Position numbers and translations under genes: made by a program. A DNA stretch of 64,000 nucleotides from positions 4,922,001 to 4,986,000 of the forward strand of contig NZ_CP029193.1 of the NCBI RefSeq assembly GCF_008642355.1, in the 5' to 3' direction. Positions 51,862 through 61,689 of the stretch are shown here, one piece after another. This stretch comes from Streptomyces venezuelae. GTDB taxonomy: Bacteria; Actinomycetota; Actinomycetes; Streptomycetales; Streptomycetaceae. Position 1 is the first letter of the stretch. Every line of letters starts with the position of its first letter. The notes beneath the pieces are model-generated. The model searched no databases. It was not told where the DNA came from and saw only the letters and a program-made list of their open reading frames with translations.

Positions 51862-52013
51862 CTCGGAATCTCCGCACCGTGGGCCGACGTACGGCGGGCG
51901 GGCCGGGCGGAGCCGACCTGCCGTACGAAAAAGTACATAAACGTATATTGAGCGACACATCCGATATTCGCCTGTTACGGGAAGAAAGCGCGTGTCGTTG
52001 GGAGCATGGCCGG

Positions 52014-53738
52014 GTGACCCAGACGACCGATCCCCACGCCTCGTCGCCGCCCGTGGAACCGTTGCGCGGACGGGCCCGCGACCGTTCTCCCGCCCTGGCC
52101 ACCTGTGTGCTGGGCGGGGCTGTCGCCGCGGGCCTGGGACTGGGCTCGTTCGCCGTGCTGGTGATGATGTTGTGGATCAGCTCGCCGTACCCGGACAGCG
52201 GGCCCGAGGGGGCGCTGCACGTCGCGGCGGGACTGTGGCTCCTCGCGCACGGCACGGAGCTGATCAGGACGGACACGCTGTCCGGCGCGCCCGCCCCGAT
52301 CGGTGTGACGCCCCTGCTCCTCGTCGTCCTGCCGACGTGGCTGCTGCACCGGGCGGCGCGGGACGCGGCGGCGCCCGAGGAGCGAGGGCACCCGGGTGGC
52401 ACGGCCTGGTCCGGGGTGGTGGCCGGATACCTGCTGGTCGGCCTGGCCGCGGCGCTCTATGCGACGGATGGTGAGCTGCGGCCCGACTGGATCAGTGTGG
52501 CCGTGCACCTGCCGGTACTGGCGGCGGGGGCGGCGGGACTCGGCGTATGGACGGCGCGCGGGCGTCCGCGCGGGCCGCTCCCGGCGTTCCTGCGCCGCCC
52601 GCTGGCCGCGCTGCCCGACGGGGTGCGTGGCTTTCTCCGTGCCCTTCTCGTACGGGGATTCCTCGCGCGGCGCCTGACGGCGACCGTCGTACGGGCCGGG
52701 GCGGCGGCGACCGGGGTCCTCGTGGGCGGCGGTGCGCTGCTCGTCGCGGTGTCGCTGGTGCTGCACGCGGGGTCGGCGCAGGCGTCGTTCCTGCAGCTCA
52801 CGAGCGTATGGTCGGGGCGGCTCGCGGTGCTGTTGCTGGCCCTGGCGCTGGTGCCCAACGCCGCTGTGTGGGGCGCCGCCTACGGCCTCGGCCCCGGCTT
52901 CGCACTCGGCACGGGAGCCGTCGCCGGGCCTCTCGCGGCGGGCTCGGCGCCACTGCTGCCGCCCTTCCCGCTGCTCGCGGCACTGCCGTCGCCGGGTCCC
53001 GGGTCGCCGCTGACCTGGGCGTCCGCTGCGGTGCCCGTGTGCGCGGGGCTCGCGGTGGCCTGGTGCACGGTCCACGAGGCGGCGCCCGCGTTCGGTGACC
53101 GGGACGAGGCGTGGTCGCCGGGCCGCACGGCCGCGGGCGCGGCGCTGGCGGCCGTGATGTGCGGGCTGCTGACGGCGCTCCTCGCGGCCCTGGCGGGCGG
53201 GCCGATGGGCGTGGCGGTCCTCTCCGAGTTCGGCCCGGTGTGGTGGCAGACGGGAGCGGCGGCACTGAGCTGGGCGCTGCTGCTCGGAGTGCCTGCCTCC
53301 CTCGGTCTGCGGGGGTGGCGCCTGCGGAAGGGGCGCGGGGCCGGCGGGGAGCGGGGGCGGGCTCGGCCGGCGTGGCTCAGGGTGCCCTCGTTGCCCTCGT
53401 TGCCCTCGTTGCCCTCGTTGCCCTCGTGGCGGCTGCGGCTGCCGCGGCCCCGGAGATCGCCGCTGCCGGGGGAGGCGGCTGAGTCTGCCGTGGACGCCCT
53501 CGTGAACGTTCCCGCGCACGCTCCCGTGGACGTGGACATGGATGCCCCCGCGCACGCCCCCGTGAACCACCCGACCGAAGGTCAGGACAGCACGCCGGAG
53601 CCGACCGTGAGCCGCACCACGGACGTCCCGCCCCTCACCTCGCGCGACGAAGCCGCCCGCGAGGCTCGCTGGGAGGCGTTGAAGGAGGAAGGGGAGCGGC
53701 TCTGGGAGCGGCGCATGCCGCCCCCGGAGGCGCCGTGA
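52014..53738 (+). CDS. Multi-span membrane protein, DUF6350-like
   Basis: Protein of 574 aa with about ten hydrophobic segments between residues 27 and 440, an actinobacterial membrane protein of the DUF6350 type by layout and neighbourhood. The C-terminal 120 residues are cytoplasmic: a run of five SLP repeats ([16 protein letters not shown]), then Pro/His/Asp-rich sequence and a charged end ([21 protein letters not shown]). GTG 52014 follows GGGAG by 9 bases. Its intergenic start lies opposite the XRE-sigma-like gene. Function unknown. Confidence 0.8.
   Translation: MTQTTDPHASSPPVEPLRGRARDRSPALATCVLGGAVAAGLGLGSFAVLVMMLWISSPYPDSGPEGALHVAAGLWLLAHGTELIRTDTLSGAPAPIGVTPLLLVVLPTWLLHRAARDAAAPEERGHPGGTAWSGVVAGYLLVGLAAALYATDGELRPDWISVAVHLPVLAAGAAGLGVWTARGRPRGPLPAFLRRPLAALPDGVRGFLRALLVRGFLARRLTATVVRAGAAATGVLVGGGALLVAVSLVLHAGSAQASFLQLTSVWSGRLAVLLLALALVPNAAVWGAAYGLGPGFALGTGAVAGPLAAGSAPLLPPFPLLAALPSPGPGSPLTWASAAVPVCAGLAVAWCTVHEAAPAFGDRDEAWSPGRTAAGAALAAVMCGLLTALLAALAGGPMGVAVLSEFGPVWWQTGAAALSWALLLGVPASLGLRGWRLRKGRGAGGERGRARPAWLRVPSLPSLPSLPSLPSWRLRLPRPRRSPLPGEAAESAVDALVNVPAHAPVDVDMDAPAHAPVNHPTEGQDSTPEPTVSRTTDVPPLTSRDEAAREARWEALKEEGERLWERRMPPPEAP
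53382..53426. repeat. Five 9-bp tandem repeats within the DUF6350-like gene
   Basis: The unit (G/T)TGCCCTCG runs five times in a row, encoding the SLP tripeptide repeats. In-frame copy number changes would alter protein length only. Confidence 0.93.
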
Positions 53739-53740
53739 CG

Positions 53741-54580
53741 TCAGTCCTGTTCGCCCAGGAGCGGGCGCAGCTGCTTCGGCAGCAGGTCCTCGCAGGACGA
53801 CTGCGACGCGCTCGTCAGGGCGTCGTCCACGCACGTGTAGTAGTCCCGGTACACGAGCTGCGCCGTGAACGTCCCCGCCACCATCAGGAGCGCCAGCGCG
53901 CCCGTGACCAGGCCGCTGATCGCGGCCGTCGTCTGCGGCCTCGTGCTGGTCGCCGACGGGTCGGACTGGGGCGGCCGGGCGGCCGTGGTGGGCGCGGTGG
54001 GCGCCGGAGCGGCCGGGGTCGGCGAGGGCGCCGTCGCGGGCGCCGTCGGGTCCGGTCTGCGCGGCTTCGCGCGCAGCGACTGGACCGCCCACATCACCGC
54101 GAGCGCGCCGAGCAGCAGCGCCACGTACCGCCAGCCGAACAGGGCGAAGAAGAAGCCCCACATGCCGGAGAGCAGCGCGTAACGCGCGCGGCGCTGGGCC
54201 GGGTCCGTGGGGTCCCAGCGCATGCCCGCCCCGCTGCCGCCCGCCGAGGAGGGGTCCTCCTTGCCGGGGCCGTTCTGCGGGCGGGGGCGGTCGCCGAAAC
54301 CACCCTGCGAGCGGCCGGGCTGGCGGTCGCTCCACTGGCTGCCCCACGGCGATCCGTGGGGTCCCTGGGGCCCGTGACCGCCGCCGGAGTCGTCGCCGTC
54401 CGGGGCGGAGTCGCCCGAGGGGCGGCGCGGCTGCCACGGCCGGTCCGGTGTCCCCTCCGGTGGCGGCGCGAAGGGGTTGTCGTCGTCCTTGCCCGTTCCC
54501 TGGGCACCCGGGCCCGGGGACTCGGGTCCCTGGGACTCCGGGTCCTGCGGCGGAGACGAAGGGCGGCTACGGTCCGGCAT
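53741..54580 (-). CDS. Three-span membrane protein with disordered head
   Basis: Protein of 279 aa. The first 130 residues are a Pro/Gly/Asp/Ser/Gln-rich disordered head; then hydrophobic spans near 140-160 and 163-180 (LLSGMWGFFFALFGWRYVALLLGALAVMWAV in outline), a Pro/Thr/Ala linker, and a span near 230-250 (ISGLVTGALALLMVAGTFTAQLV). A conserved-looking external loop has two cysteines (YTCVDDALTSASQSSCEDLLP). No family recognised. The gene ends 2 bases after the convergent DUF6350-like gene. ATG 54580 follows GGGGAAG by 11 bases. Confidence 0.75.
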   Translation of the reverse strand: MPDRSRPSSPPQDPESQGPESPGPGAQGTGKDDDNPFAPPPEGTPDRPWQPRRPSGDSAPDGDDSGGGHGPQGPHGSPWGSQWSDRQPGRSQGGFGDRPRPQNGPGKEDPSSAGGSGAGMRWDPTDPAQRRARYALLSGMWGFFFALFGWRYVALLLGALAVMWAVQSLRAKPRRPDPTAPATAPSPTPAAPAPTAPTTAARPPQSDPSATSTRPQTTAAISGLVTGALALLMVAGTFTAQLVYRDYYTCVDDALTSASQSSCEDLLPKQLRPLLGEQD

Positions 54581-54743
54581 CAGGTGTGCGTCTTCCCCTT
54601 GGTAGGGCCCTTGGCAGGGCCGTGGCGGAGCCGTCGCGCGGCTCGACAACGCGGCGTTCTTCGGTATTCAGGCGCTTCCCCACAGACGCTACCTTCCGCC
54701 CGCGCCCCCGTCCCGTGAGGGGCGGTTCCGTGTGCCGGTATCG

Positions 54744-54771
54744 TTGCTGGCGGTCGGCCGCTTCGTAGGGT
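54744..54771 (+). promoter_or_regulatory. Candidate purN-purH promoter
   Basis: TTGCTG (54744-54749), 16-base spacer, TAGGGT (54766-54771), about 70 bases before purN. It is the best sigma-70-type match in this gap. Confidence 0.4.
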
Positions 54772-54839
54772 TCCCCGTATCGCGGGCCCCGAAGCCTTCG
54801 TACGACCGTACAAAGGCATCCTCCGAGAAAGGGCCAGCT

Positions 54840-55502
54840 GTGGCCAAGAGCGCTGAGGTCGCGCGCCCCGAGCGCCCCGTCGCGCGCCCCGTCAAGCGCC
54901 TCGTCGTGCTGGTGTCCGGGTCGGGCACGAATCTGCAGGCCCTGCTGGACACCATCCGCGCCGAGGGCCCGGAGGGCTACGGCGCGGAGATCGTCGCGGT
55001 CGGCGCGGACCGGGACAACATCGCGGGCCTGGAGCGCGCCGAGCGCGCGGGCGTCCCGACGTTCGTCTGCCGGGTGAAGGACCACGCGACCCGCGAAGAG
55101 TGGGACGCGGCCCTGGCCGAGGCGACGGCCGCGCACGACCCCGACCTGGTGGTCTCCGCCGGGTTCATGAAGATCGTGGGGAAGGAGTTCCTCGCGCGCT
55201 TCGGCGGGCGGTTCGTGAACACGCACCCCGCGCTGCTGCCCAGTTTCCCGGGGGCCCACGGCGCGCGCGACGCGCTCGCGTACGGCGTGAAGGTCACCGG
55301 CTGCACCGTCCACTTCGTCGACGACGGCGTCGACACCGGCCCGATCATCGCCCAGGGCGTGGTCGAGGTCCGGGACGAGGACGACGAGAGCGCTCTGCAC
55401 GAGCGCATCAAGGAAGTCGAGCGCACGTTGCTCGTCGATGTCGTGGGGCGTCTGGCCCGGCACGGCTACCGCATTGAGGGACGAAAGGTTCTTATCCCGT
55501 GA
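54840..55502 (+). CDS. purN: Phosphoribosylglycinamide formyltransferase 1
   Basis: 10-formyl-THF-dependent GAR transformylase of 220 aa, third step of purine synthesis. Start of fold [18 protein letters not shown]; catalytic N-H-D set in [17 protein letters not shown] and [16 protein letters not shown]. An N-terminal extension of about 20 residues precedes the family start. GTG 54840 follows GAGAAAGGG. The stop overlaps the purH start (GTGA), so the two are translationally coupled, and both use folate made available by FolD. Confidence 0.97.
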   Translation: MAKSAEVARPERPVARPVKRLVVLVSGSGTNLQALLDTIRAEGPEGYGAEIVAVGADRDNIAGLERAERAGVPTFVCRVKDHATREEWDAALAEATAAHDPDLVVSAGFMKIVGKEFLARFGGRFVNTHPALLPSFPGAHGARDALAYGVKVTGCTVHFVDDGVDTGPIIAQGVVEVRDEDDESALHERIKEVERTLLVDVVGRLARHGYRIEGRKVLIP

Positions 55503-57112
55503 CCGCCGAAGCTACGAACGCCGCGAACGCGACCGCGAACGCGCACGATGCGAACGCGAACGCCGCGCAGCGCCCCATCAAGCGCGCGCTGATCAGCGTC
55601 TACGACAAGACCGGCCTGGAAGAGCTCGCGCGCGGGCTCCACGAGGCGGGCGTCGAGCTCGTCTCCACCGGCTCCACCGCCTCGAAGATCGCGGCCGCCG
55701 GTGTGCCCGTCACCAAGGTCGAGGAGCTCACCGGTTTCCCCGAGTGCCTGGACGGCCGGGTCAAGACCCTGCACCCGAAGGTCCACGCCGGCATCCTCGC
55801 CGACCTGCGCCTGGAGGACCACCGCAAGCAGCTCACGGAGCTCGGCGTCGAGCCCTTCCAGCTCGTCGTCGTGAACCTCTACCCCTTCAAGGAGACCGTC
55901 GCCTCCGGGGCCACCCCCGACGAGTGCGTCGAGCAGATCGACATCGGCGGCCCCTCCATGGTCCGCGCCGCCGCCAAGAACCACCCTTCGGTCGCGGTCG
56001 TCACCGACCCGAAGCGGTACGCCGACGTGCTCGCCGCGGTCAGGGCCGGCGGCTTCGACCTGACGGCGCGCAAGCGGCTCGCCGGAGAAGCGTTCCAGCA
56101 CACCGCCGCGTACGACGTCGCCGTGGCGAGCTGGTTCGCCGCGGACTACGCGGCGTCGGACGACTCCGGCCACCCCGGCTTCCTCGGTGCCACGTACGAG
56201 CGCAAGAACGTGCTCCGCTACGGCGAGAACCCCCACCAGGGCGCGGCCCTCTACGTCGACGGCACGGGCGGCCTCGCCGAGGCCGAGCAGCTGCACGGCA
56301 AGGAGATGTCGTACAACAACTTCACGGACACGGACGCCGCGCGCCGTGCCGCGTACGACCACGACGAGCCCTGCGTCGCGATCATCAAGCACGCCAACCC
56401 GTGCGGCATCGCGATCGGCGCGAACGTCGCCGAGGCGCACCGCAAGGCGCACGCCTGTGACTCGCTCTCCGCGTTCGGCGGCGTCATCGCCGTGAACCGC
56501 CCCGTCTCCAAGGAGATGGCCGAGCAGGTCGCCGAGATCTTCACCGAGGTCATCGTCGCGCCGGAGTACGAGGACGGCGCTCTCGAAGTCCTCACCAAGA
56601 AGAAGAACATCCGCGTCCTGCGCGCCCATCAGGCGCCGTCCAACGCGGTCGAGGTCAAGCAGATCGACGGCGGCGCGCTGCTCCAGGTCACCGACCGGCT
56701 GCAGGCCGAGGGCGACAACCCGGCGAACTGGACGCTCGCCACGGGCGACGCGCTCAACGAGGGTGAGCTCGCGGAGCTTGCGTTCGCCTGGAAGGCGTCC
56801 CGCGCGGTCAAGTCCAACGCGATCCTGCTCGCCAAGGACGGCGCGTCCGTCGGTGTCGGCATGGGCCAGGTCAACCGCGTCGACTCCGCGAAGCTCGCCG
56901 TCGAGCGGGCGGGCGAGGAGCGGGCCCGCGACTCCTACGCCGCGTCCGACGCGTTCTTCCCCTTCCCCGACGGCCTGGAGATCCTGACGGCCGCGGGCGT
57001 CAAGGCCGTGGTGCAGCCGGGCGGTTCGGTCCGTGACGAGCTGGTGGTCGAGGCGGCGAAGAAGGCCGGCGTCACGATGTACTTCACGGGGACGCGGCAC
57101 TTCTTCCACTGA
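55499..57112 (+). CDS. purH: Bifunctional AICAR transformylase/IMP cyclohydrolase
   Basis: Protein of 537 aa for the last two steps to IMP. The N-terminal MGS-like IMP cyclohydrolase domain (about 22-155) has [24 protein letters not shown] and [12 protein letters not shown]; the AICAR transformylase domain follows with [32 protein letters not shown] and the C-terminal [15 protein letters not shown] disordered Ala/Asn lead ([21 protein letters not shown] in outline) of about 20 residues is unusual. The GTG start overlaps the purN stop by 4 bases. Confidence 0.98.
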   Translation: MTAEATNAANATANAHDANANAAQRPIKRALISVYDKTGLEELARGLHEAGVELVSTGSTASKIAAAGVPVTKVEELTGFPECLDGRVKTLHPKVHAGILADLRLEDHRKQLTELGVEPFQLVVVNLYPFKETVASGATPDECVEQIDIGGPSMVRAAAKNHPSVAVVTDPKRYADVLAAVRAGGFDLTARKRLAGEAFQHTAAYDVAVASWFAADYAASDDSGHPGFLGATYERKNVLRYGENPHQGAALYVDGTGGLAEAEQLHGKEMSYNNFTDTDAARRAAYDHDEPCVAIIKHANPCGIAIGANVAEAHRKAHACDSLSAFGGVIAVNRPVSKEMAEQVAEIFTEVIVAPEYEDGALEVLTKKKNIRVLRAHQAPSNAVEVKQIDGGALLQVTDRLQAEGDNPANWTLATGDALNEGELAELAFAWKASRAVKSNAILLAKDGASVGVGMGQVNRVDSAKLAVERAGEERARDSYAASDAFFPFPDGLEILTAAGVKAVVQPGGSVRDELVVEAAKKAGVTMYFTGTRHFFH

Positions 57113-57152
57113 GCGGACTTCTTCCACTGAGCGGGCCTCTTCCGCTGAGTGG
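57099..57152. repeat. Three 18-bp tandem copies spanning the purH stop
   Basis: ACTTCTTCCACTGAGCGG at 57099-57116 and 57117-57134 is exact; 57135-57152 is a decayed copy. The first holds the last purH codons and the stop. Confidence 0.92.
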
Positions 57153-57168
57153 CCCCGACGCGGCAGAA

Positions 57169-57212
57169 ACGACGGTGGCCGCGCCCCTCGCAGGGGGCGC
57201 GGCCACCGTCGT
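57169..57212. terminator. Convergent terminator after purH
   Basis: 19-bp perfect stem (arms 57169-57187 and 57194-57212, starting ACGACGGTGGCC) between purH and the convergent membrane protein. Confidence 0.92.
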
Positions 57213-57227
57213 ACGTGTCCGACTCGC

Positions 57228-57851
57228 TCAGTAGCGCGGGCGGTTGAACCACGCCGTGCCGCTGGGGACCACCGGCGCCAGGGTGATGATGACGCCGAAG
57301 ACCAGCCAGATCAGCGGGCCGATGATCGCCGAGGCGAGACCCGTGTCCAGGCCGACGAAGAGGTAGATCAGGCCGACGATGGCGCCGAGCGCCCCGTACA
57401 CCACCGTGGTGATGCGCACGCCCTGGCCGCCGCGGCTGAACTTCACGCCGAGCGTGATCGACAGCGTGGCGAGACCCGCGGCGATGAGTCCGAGGACGAC
57501 GAACACGCCGGCCGCCGCGTCACCGATCCCCGCGTCGTCGAGGCCGAAGTCGTCGGCGCTGTCGGAGACGTCGTTGGCGATGGCGGCGAGGTAGAGGAAG
57601 CCGATCGCACCCAGGATCTGCACCGCCGAGATCAGGAACAGGAAGACCCGCGCGGTGACCAGGAGCCCCGGCATCGACTGCTGCATCATGTTGCCGCCCG
57701 GGTATCCGGGGTACGCCGGCTGCTGCGGGTAGCCGTAGGGCTGCTGCGGCGGGACGCCGGGCGGGCCCTGCTGGGGGTAGCCGTATCCGGGAGCGGCCGG
57801 GGGCTGCTGGGGCGGCTGCCCGTATGGGTTGTTCGGGTCGCCGTAACTCAT
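57228..57851 (-). CDS. Proline-rich small membrane protein
   Basis: Protein of 207 aa. The N-terminal 50 residues are PYGQPPQQPP-type repeats (Pro/Gln/Tyr/Gly), as found in many actinobacterial membrane proteins. About four spans follow (LLVTARVFLFLISAVQILGAIGF, AAGVFVVLGLIAAGLATLSI, ITTVVYGALGAIVGLIYLFVG, SAIIGPLIWLVFGVIITLAPV). GGAGGAAG lies 6 bases before ATG 57851. Unknown function; convergent with purH. Confidence 0.83.
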   Translation of the reverse strand: MSYGDPNNPYGQPPQQPPAAPGYGYPQQGPPGVPPQQPYGYPQQPAYPGYPGGNMMQQSMPGLLVTARVFLFLISAVQILGAIGFLYLAAIANDVSDSADDFGLDDAGIGDAAAGVFVVLGLIAAGLATLSITLGVKFSRGGQGVRITTVVYGALGAIVGLIYLFVGLDTGLASAIIGPLIWLVFGVIITLAPVVPSGTAWFNRPRY

Positions 57852-58010
57852 GGCGGTCTTCCTCCGTCGGGTGGTGCGGGGACGACGCGGCACACCACGG
57901 AGGAAGGTTCTACAGATGCGGTCCGTCCCCCCGACACTGCCCGCGGCACTGTGCCGCATATCGTTCTTTAGGCTTGGCTTATTTGTCCAGCCGCATTCGG
58001 TATGTGTTGT

Positions 58011-58046
58011 GCAAGTGCAACCTCGCTGATCAGCGGGTGCACTTGC
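58011..58046. promoter_or_regulatory. Nested palindromes upstream of folD
   Basis: GCAAGTGCA (58011-58019) and TGCACTTGC (58038-58046) form a perfect 9-bp inverted repeat around CGCTGATCAGCG (58024-58035), a perfect 12-bp palindrome. The site is 74-109 bases before folD. Confidence 0.55.
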
Positions 58047-58119
58047 CGGGCGGACCGCTGTCGCGCCCGGGGAGCGCCCTGATTGGTACCGGGCGGGTCT
58101 CATCCGGGAAGATGGGGGC

Positions 58120-58974
58120 ATGACCGCCCAGATTCTCGATGGCAAGGCCACCGCAGCCGCGATCAAGTCCGAACTGACCGCCCGCGTGGCGGCCCTGAAG
58201 GAGAAGGGCGTCACGCCCGGACTCGGTACCGTCCTGGTCGGCGACGACCCCGGCAGCCAGAAGTACGTCGCGGGCAAGCACCGCGACTGCGCGCAGGTCG
58301 GCATCGCCTCCATCCAGCGCGAACTGCCCGCCACCGCCTCCCAGGAGGAGATCGAGGCGGTCGTCCGCGAGCTCAACGAGGACCCGGCCTGCACCGGGTA
58401 CATCGTCCAGCTCCCGCTTCCCAAGGGCATCGACGAGAACCGCGTCCTGGAACTCATGGACCCGGACAAGGACGCCGACGGCCTGCACCCGATGAACCTC
58501 GGCCGTCTCGTCCTGAACGAGCCCGCGCCGCTGCCCTGCACCCCGTACGGGATCATCCGGCTGCTCCGGCGGCACGACGTGGAGATCAAGGGCGCCGAGG
58601 TCGTCGTGGTCGGCCGCGGCGTCACCATCGGCCGGCCCATGCCGCTGCTGCTCACCCGCAAGTCCGAGAACGCCACGGTCACCCAGTGCCACACCGGCAC
58701 CCGGGACCTCGCCGCCCACCTCAAGCGGGCCGACATCATCGTCGCCGCCGCGGGCGTGCCGCACCTGATCAAGCCCGAGGACGTGAAGCCGGGCGCCGCC
58801 GTCCTGGACGTCGGCGTCTCGCGCGACGAGAACGGCAAGATCGTCGGCGATGTCCACCCGGGCGTCGCCGAGGTCGCGGGCTGGATCTCCCCGAACCCGG
58901 GCGGCGTCGGCCCGATGACCCGCGCCCAGCTCCTGGTGAACGTCGTCGAGGCCGCGGAACGCGCCGCGCGCTGA
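58120..58974 (+). CDS. folD: Methylene-THF dehydrogenase/methenyl-THF cyclohydrolase
   Basis: Bifunctional folate enzyme of 284 aa, interconverting 5,10-methylene-, methenyl- and 10-formyl-THF, the one-carbon donor for purN and purH. It starts [15 protein letters not shown], has the conserved K in [37 protein letters not shown] and the NADP motif [12 protein letters not shown], then [14 protein letters not shown]. Length and motifs are standard. DUF3017 follows 33 bases on, an order conserved in actinobacteria. Confidence 0.98.
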   Translation: MTAQILDGKATAAAIKSELTARVAALKEKGVTPGLGTVLVGDDPGSQKYVAGKHRDCAQVGIASIQRELPATASQEEIEAVVRELNEDPACTGYIVQLPLPKGIDENRVLELMDPDKDADGLHPMNLGRLVLNEPAPLPCTPYGIIRLLRRHDVEIKGAEVVVVGRGVTIGRPMPLLLTRKSENATVTQCHTGTRDLAAHLKRADIIVAAAGVPHLIKPEDVKPGAAVLDVGVSRDENGKIVGDVHPGVAEVAGWISPNPGGVGPMTRAQLLVNVVEAAERAAR

Positions 58975-59007
58975 AGCCGCGCACCGAACAGGAGAGGGAC
59001 GAGGGTG

Positions 59008-59517
59008 ATGAGCGAGACCACGGGCCCCGAGGCCGAGCGGGGCGGCAGCCCGGAAGCCGGTGAGGGCAGCACCGCGGACGTTCCCCTGGCCGAGGGCGCG
59101 GTCAGCGCGCCGGGTCCGGACGGGCAGCCGCGGAAGGTGTCGCGCCGCTTCCCGCTGTTCACGCGTGACACCGCGCGGCCCGAGGGCGGCGGCCGCGCCG
59201 CGGCGGGCGACGCGCCCGCACCGGCCCGGCAGTGGCCGCTGCTCAGCGTCGTCTCGCTGGTCGGACTCGGGCTGCTGCTCACCGCGTTCGACGTGTTCCG
59301 CGTCGGCACGCTGCTGATCGGCGTCGCCCTCATCGGCGGTGCCGTCCTGCGCTGGGCGCTGCCGGACGTCGGCATGCTCGCGGTGCGCTCGCGGTTCACG
59401 GACATGGTCACGTACGGGGTCCTGGGCGTCGCCATCGCGCTCCTCGCGATGATGGCGCAGCCCGAGCCCTGGCTGGTGATCCCGTTCCTGGACGACACGC
59501 TGCACTACACGATCTAG
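59008..59517 (+). CDS. DUF3017 family membrane protein
   Basis: Protein of 169 aa. A disordered acidic head (1-70) precedes two or three spans (WPLLSVVSLVGLGLLLTAFDVF, VGTLLIGVALIGGAVLRWALP, MVTYGVLGVAIALLAMMAQ) and a short C-terminus. DUF3017 proteins sit beside folD in many actinobacteria; function unknown. ATG 59008 follows GAGAGGGACGAGG; GTG 59005 is the alternative. A hairpin terminator follows. Confidence 0.87.
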   Translation: MSETTGPEAERGGSPEAGEGSTADVPLAEGAVSAPGPDGQPRKVSRRFPLFTRDTARPEGGGRAAAGDAPAPARQWPLLSVVSLVGLGLLLTAFDVFRVGTLLIGVALIGGAVLRWALPDVGMLAVRSRFTDMVTYGVLGVAIALLAMMAQPEPWLVIPFLDDTLHYTI

Positions 59518-59549
59518 CCCCGCGCTTTCGCAGGTGCGCTGTGCGCGAT

Positions 59550-59583
59550 GGTGGCCCGTCCTCCCCCGAGGGGACGGGCCACC
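59550..59583 (+). terminator. Terminator after DUF3017
   Basis: 12-bp stem GGTGGCCCGTCC / GGACGGGCCACC with a 10-base loop, in the gap before the histidine kinase. Confidence 0.85.
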
Positions 59584-59799
59584 GCCGTACGGACCGGGCC
59601 TTCCCCCGTGCGGTTCCCCCCGACGGCCGCGGTCCTGTGGTGCTGGTCCCACAAACTACGGGTGCCCCGCGGCTCCCGTCGTCCCGCGCCGGGTGGAACT
59701 CCCCCTGCTCCTCTGGCGGTAGACGGCCGGTTCCTACAACTTCCGCGGTACCGCGACTGGTTGACGTTCCGCCCCCCATATGCGCGTTACGCTGCGGCG

Positions 59800-60963
59800 A
59801 TGCGGATCCGCCCCCTCGCTGTCGACGCATTGATCGCGGTCGCCCTGACCACGGTCGCCGTGCTGCTCGGCCAGGAGTCCGTCGCGCAGGGCTGGCCCGC
59901 CCTCGACCCCCTGGGATACGCGCTGGTCGCGCTCGTCTGCGTGCCCGTCGCGGTCCGCGGCAAAGCCCCGCTCGCCGTGCTGCTCGTCGTCCATCTGGCG
60001 TGGTTCGTCTACGTCACCGTCGGCTACTGGCCGGTCGTCGGCACCTTCGGCCCCATGCTCACCGTCTACACGGTCGCCTCCCTCTGCTCCTCACGCGTCT
60101 CCCTCGCCTGCGCCGCGCTGATGGCCGCCCTGTGGATCTACGCCGGCGCGATCAGCGAGGACGCCTCGATGCCGTCCGTCGTCGGCCAGGCCGTCGGCTT
60201 CTCCCTCGTCCTGTGGCGCTTCGGGTACGTCGCACGCCGGTCCGCCGAACTCGCGCGGCAGCTGAAGCGCGAGCAGGACGAGCGGGCCCGCCGCGAGGTC
60301 GCGGAGGAACGCGGACGCATCGCGCGTGAACTGCACGACGTCGTCGCCCACCACATGTCGGTGATCTCCGTGCAGGCGGGCCTCGCGACGTTCGTCTTCG
60401 GCTCCGACCCCGCGACCGCGCGCGCGGCGCTCGGCACCATCTCCGGGACCAGCGGCGAAGCCCTCGAGGAGCTCCGCCGCATGCTGCGGGTCCTGCGCGC
60501 CGAGGACGGCGACCACACCGGCGACGCTCCCGCGGCCCCGATGCCGGGCCTGGCCCGCCTGGACGACATGGTCGAGCGGGTCCGCGCCGGGGGAGTCGAC
60601 GTCGAACTTCGGGTCACGGGAACCCCGCGGCCGGTGGCACCCGGCGTCGAACTGTGCGCGTACCGCGTGGTGCAGGAGGCGCTCACCAACGTACTGAAAC
60701 ACGCCCATGGAGCCGCCGCGACCGTCGAACTCGCCTACCGGCGCGGGCACATCGAGGTCTCGGTCATCAATGACGGGAAGGGGGTGATTCAGGACAGAGT
60801 ACGGACGGGGAGTGGACACGGCTTGATTGGGATGCGGGAGCGGGCCAAGCTCTACGGCGGGGCGATCAGTATCGGCCCGCTGAGCGAGGGGGGATTCGCC
60901 GTGCGACTCACCCTGCCGACCTCGGCGCGGGCCGCGGCGCGGGGGGACGACGCAACGGAATGA
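59800..60963 (+). CDS. Sensor histidine kinase (HisKA_3 type)
   Basis: Kinase of 387 aa with four hydrophobic spans in residues 10-140 and no large external loop. The dimerisation helix carries H179 in RELHDVVAHHMSVISVQA; the ATPase region has VQEALTNVLKHAHG, INDGKG and GHGLIGMRERAKLYGG. It pairs with the regulator 13 bases downstream. ATG 59800 lacks a ribosome site but has TACGCT 6 bases before it, so the transcript may be leaderless; the -35 TTGACG at 59761 is spaced too far for certainty. Confidence 0.9.
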   Translation: MRIRPLAVDALIAVALTTVAVLLGQESVAQGWPALDPLGYALVALVCVPVAVRGKAPLAVLLVVHLAWFVYVTVGYWPVVGTFGPMLTVYTVASLCSSRVSLACAALMAALWIYAGAISEDASMPSVVGQAVGFSLVLWRFGYVARRSAELARQLKREQDERARREVAEERGRIARELHDVVAHHMSVISVQAGLATFVFGSDPATARAALGTISGTSGEALEELRRMLRVLRAEDGDHTGDAPAAPMPGLARLDDMVERVRAGGVDVELRVTGTPRPVAPGVELCAYRVVQEALTNVLKHAHGAAATVELAYRRGHIEVSVINDGKGVIQDRVRTGSGHGLIGMRERAKLYGGAISIGPLSEGGFAVRLTLPTSARAAARGDDATE

Positions 60964-60976
60964 GCCGGGTGACCGG

Positions 60977-61678
60977 ATGAGCTCACGTATCAGGGTGCTC
61001 GTCGTCGACGACCAGTTCCTCATCCGCGCGGGGCTGGTGGGCCTGCTGCGCGCCGCGCCCGGCATCGAGGTCGTGGGAGAGGCGGGCGACGGCGAGGAGG
61101 CGGTGGCGCTCGCCGCGGAGACCCGCCCCGACGTCGTCCTCATGGACATCCGGATGCCGGGCATGAACGGCATCACGGCCACCGCGAAGATCCTGGGGCA
61201 GGCGGCCGAACCGGCGCCGCGCGTCCTTGTCCTGACGACGTTCGACCTCGACGAGTACGTGTACGGGGCGCTGCGGGCCGGCGCGTCCGGGTTCCTGCTC
61301 AAGGACTCCGGGCCCGAGCGGCTCCTCGCGGCCGTGGCGGCGGTCGGTGGCGGTGACGCGCTCTTCGCGCCCAGTGTGACGCGGCGCCTCGTCGAGGCGT
61401 TCGCCCGGCAGACGGCGGGTCCCGGCGCCGACGACGCGGAGACGCCGCCCGACCTCGGGGTGCTGACCCTGCGCGAGGTCGAGGTCCTGAAGCTGATCGC
61501 GCGCGGCCTCACCAACGCGGACATCGCGGAGCGGCTCTACATCAGTGAGGCCACGGTCAAGACCCACCTCAACCGCACGATGAGCAAACTCGACCTGGAC
61601 AGCAGGGCGCAGGCGGTGGTGGTGGCGTACGAGACGGGGCTCGTGACGCCGGGGGCGGGACCGGAGAACGGGCAGTGA
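60977..61678 (+). CDS. NarL/LuxR-family response regulator
   Basis: Response regulator of 233 aa. Receiver acidic pair at about 10-11 (VVDDQFLIRAGL), phosphorylation site D57 in VVLMDIRMPG, and K109 in FLLKDS; LuxR helix-turn-helix at about 165-222 (LTLREVEVLKLIARGLTNADIAERLYISEATVKTHLNR in outline). It is the partner of the kinase just upstream. Target genes unknown; the small secreted protein convergent with it is one candidate by position. Confidence 0.93.
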   Translation: MSSRIRVLVVDDQFLIRAGLVGLLRAAPGIEVVGEAGDGEEAVALAAETRPDVVLMDIRMPGMNGITATAKILGQAAEPAPRVLVLTTFDLDEYVYGALRAGASGFLLKDSGPERLLAAVAAVGGGDALFAPSVTRRLVEAFARQTAGPGADDAETPPDLGVLTLREVEVLKLIARGLTNADIAERLYISEATVKTHLNRTMSKLDLDSRAQAVVVAYETGLVTPGAGPENGQ

Positions 61679-61689
61679 TCACCCGCTGA

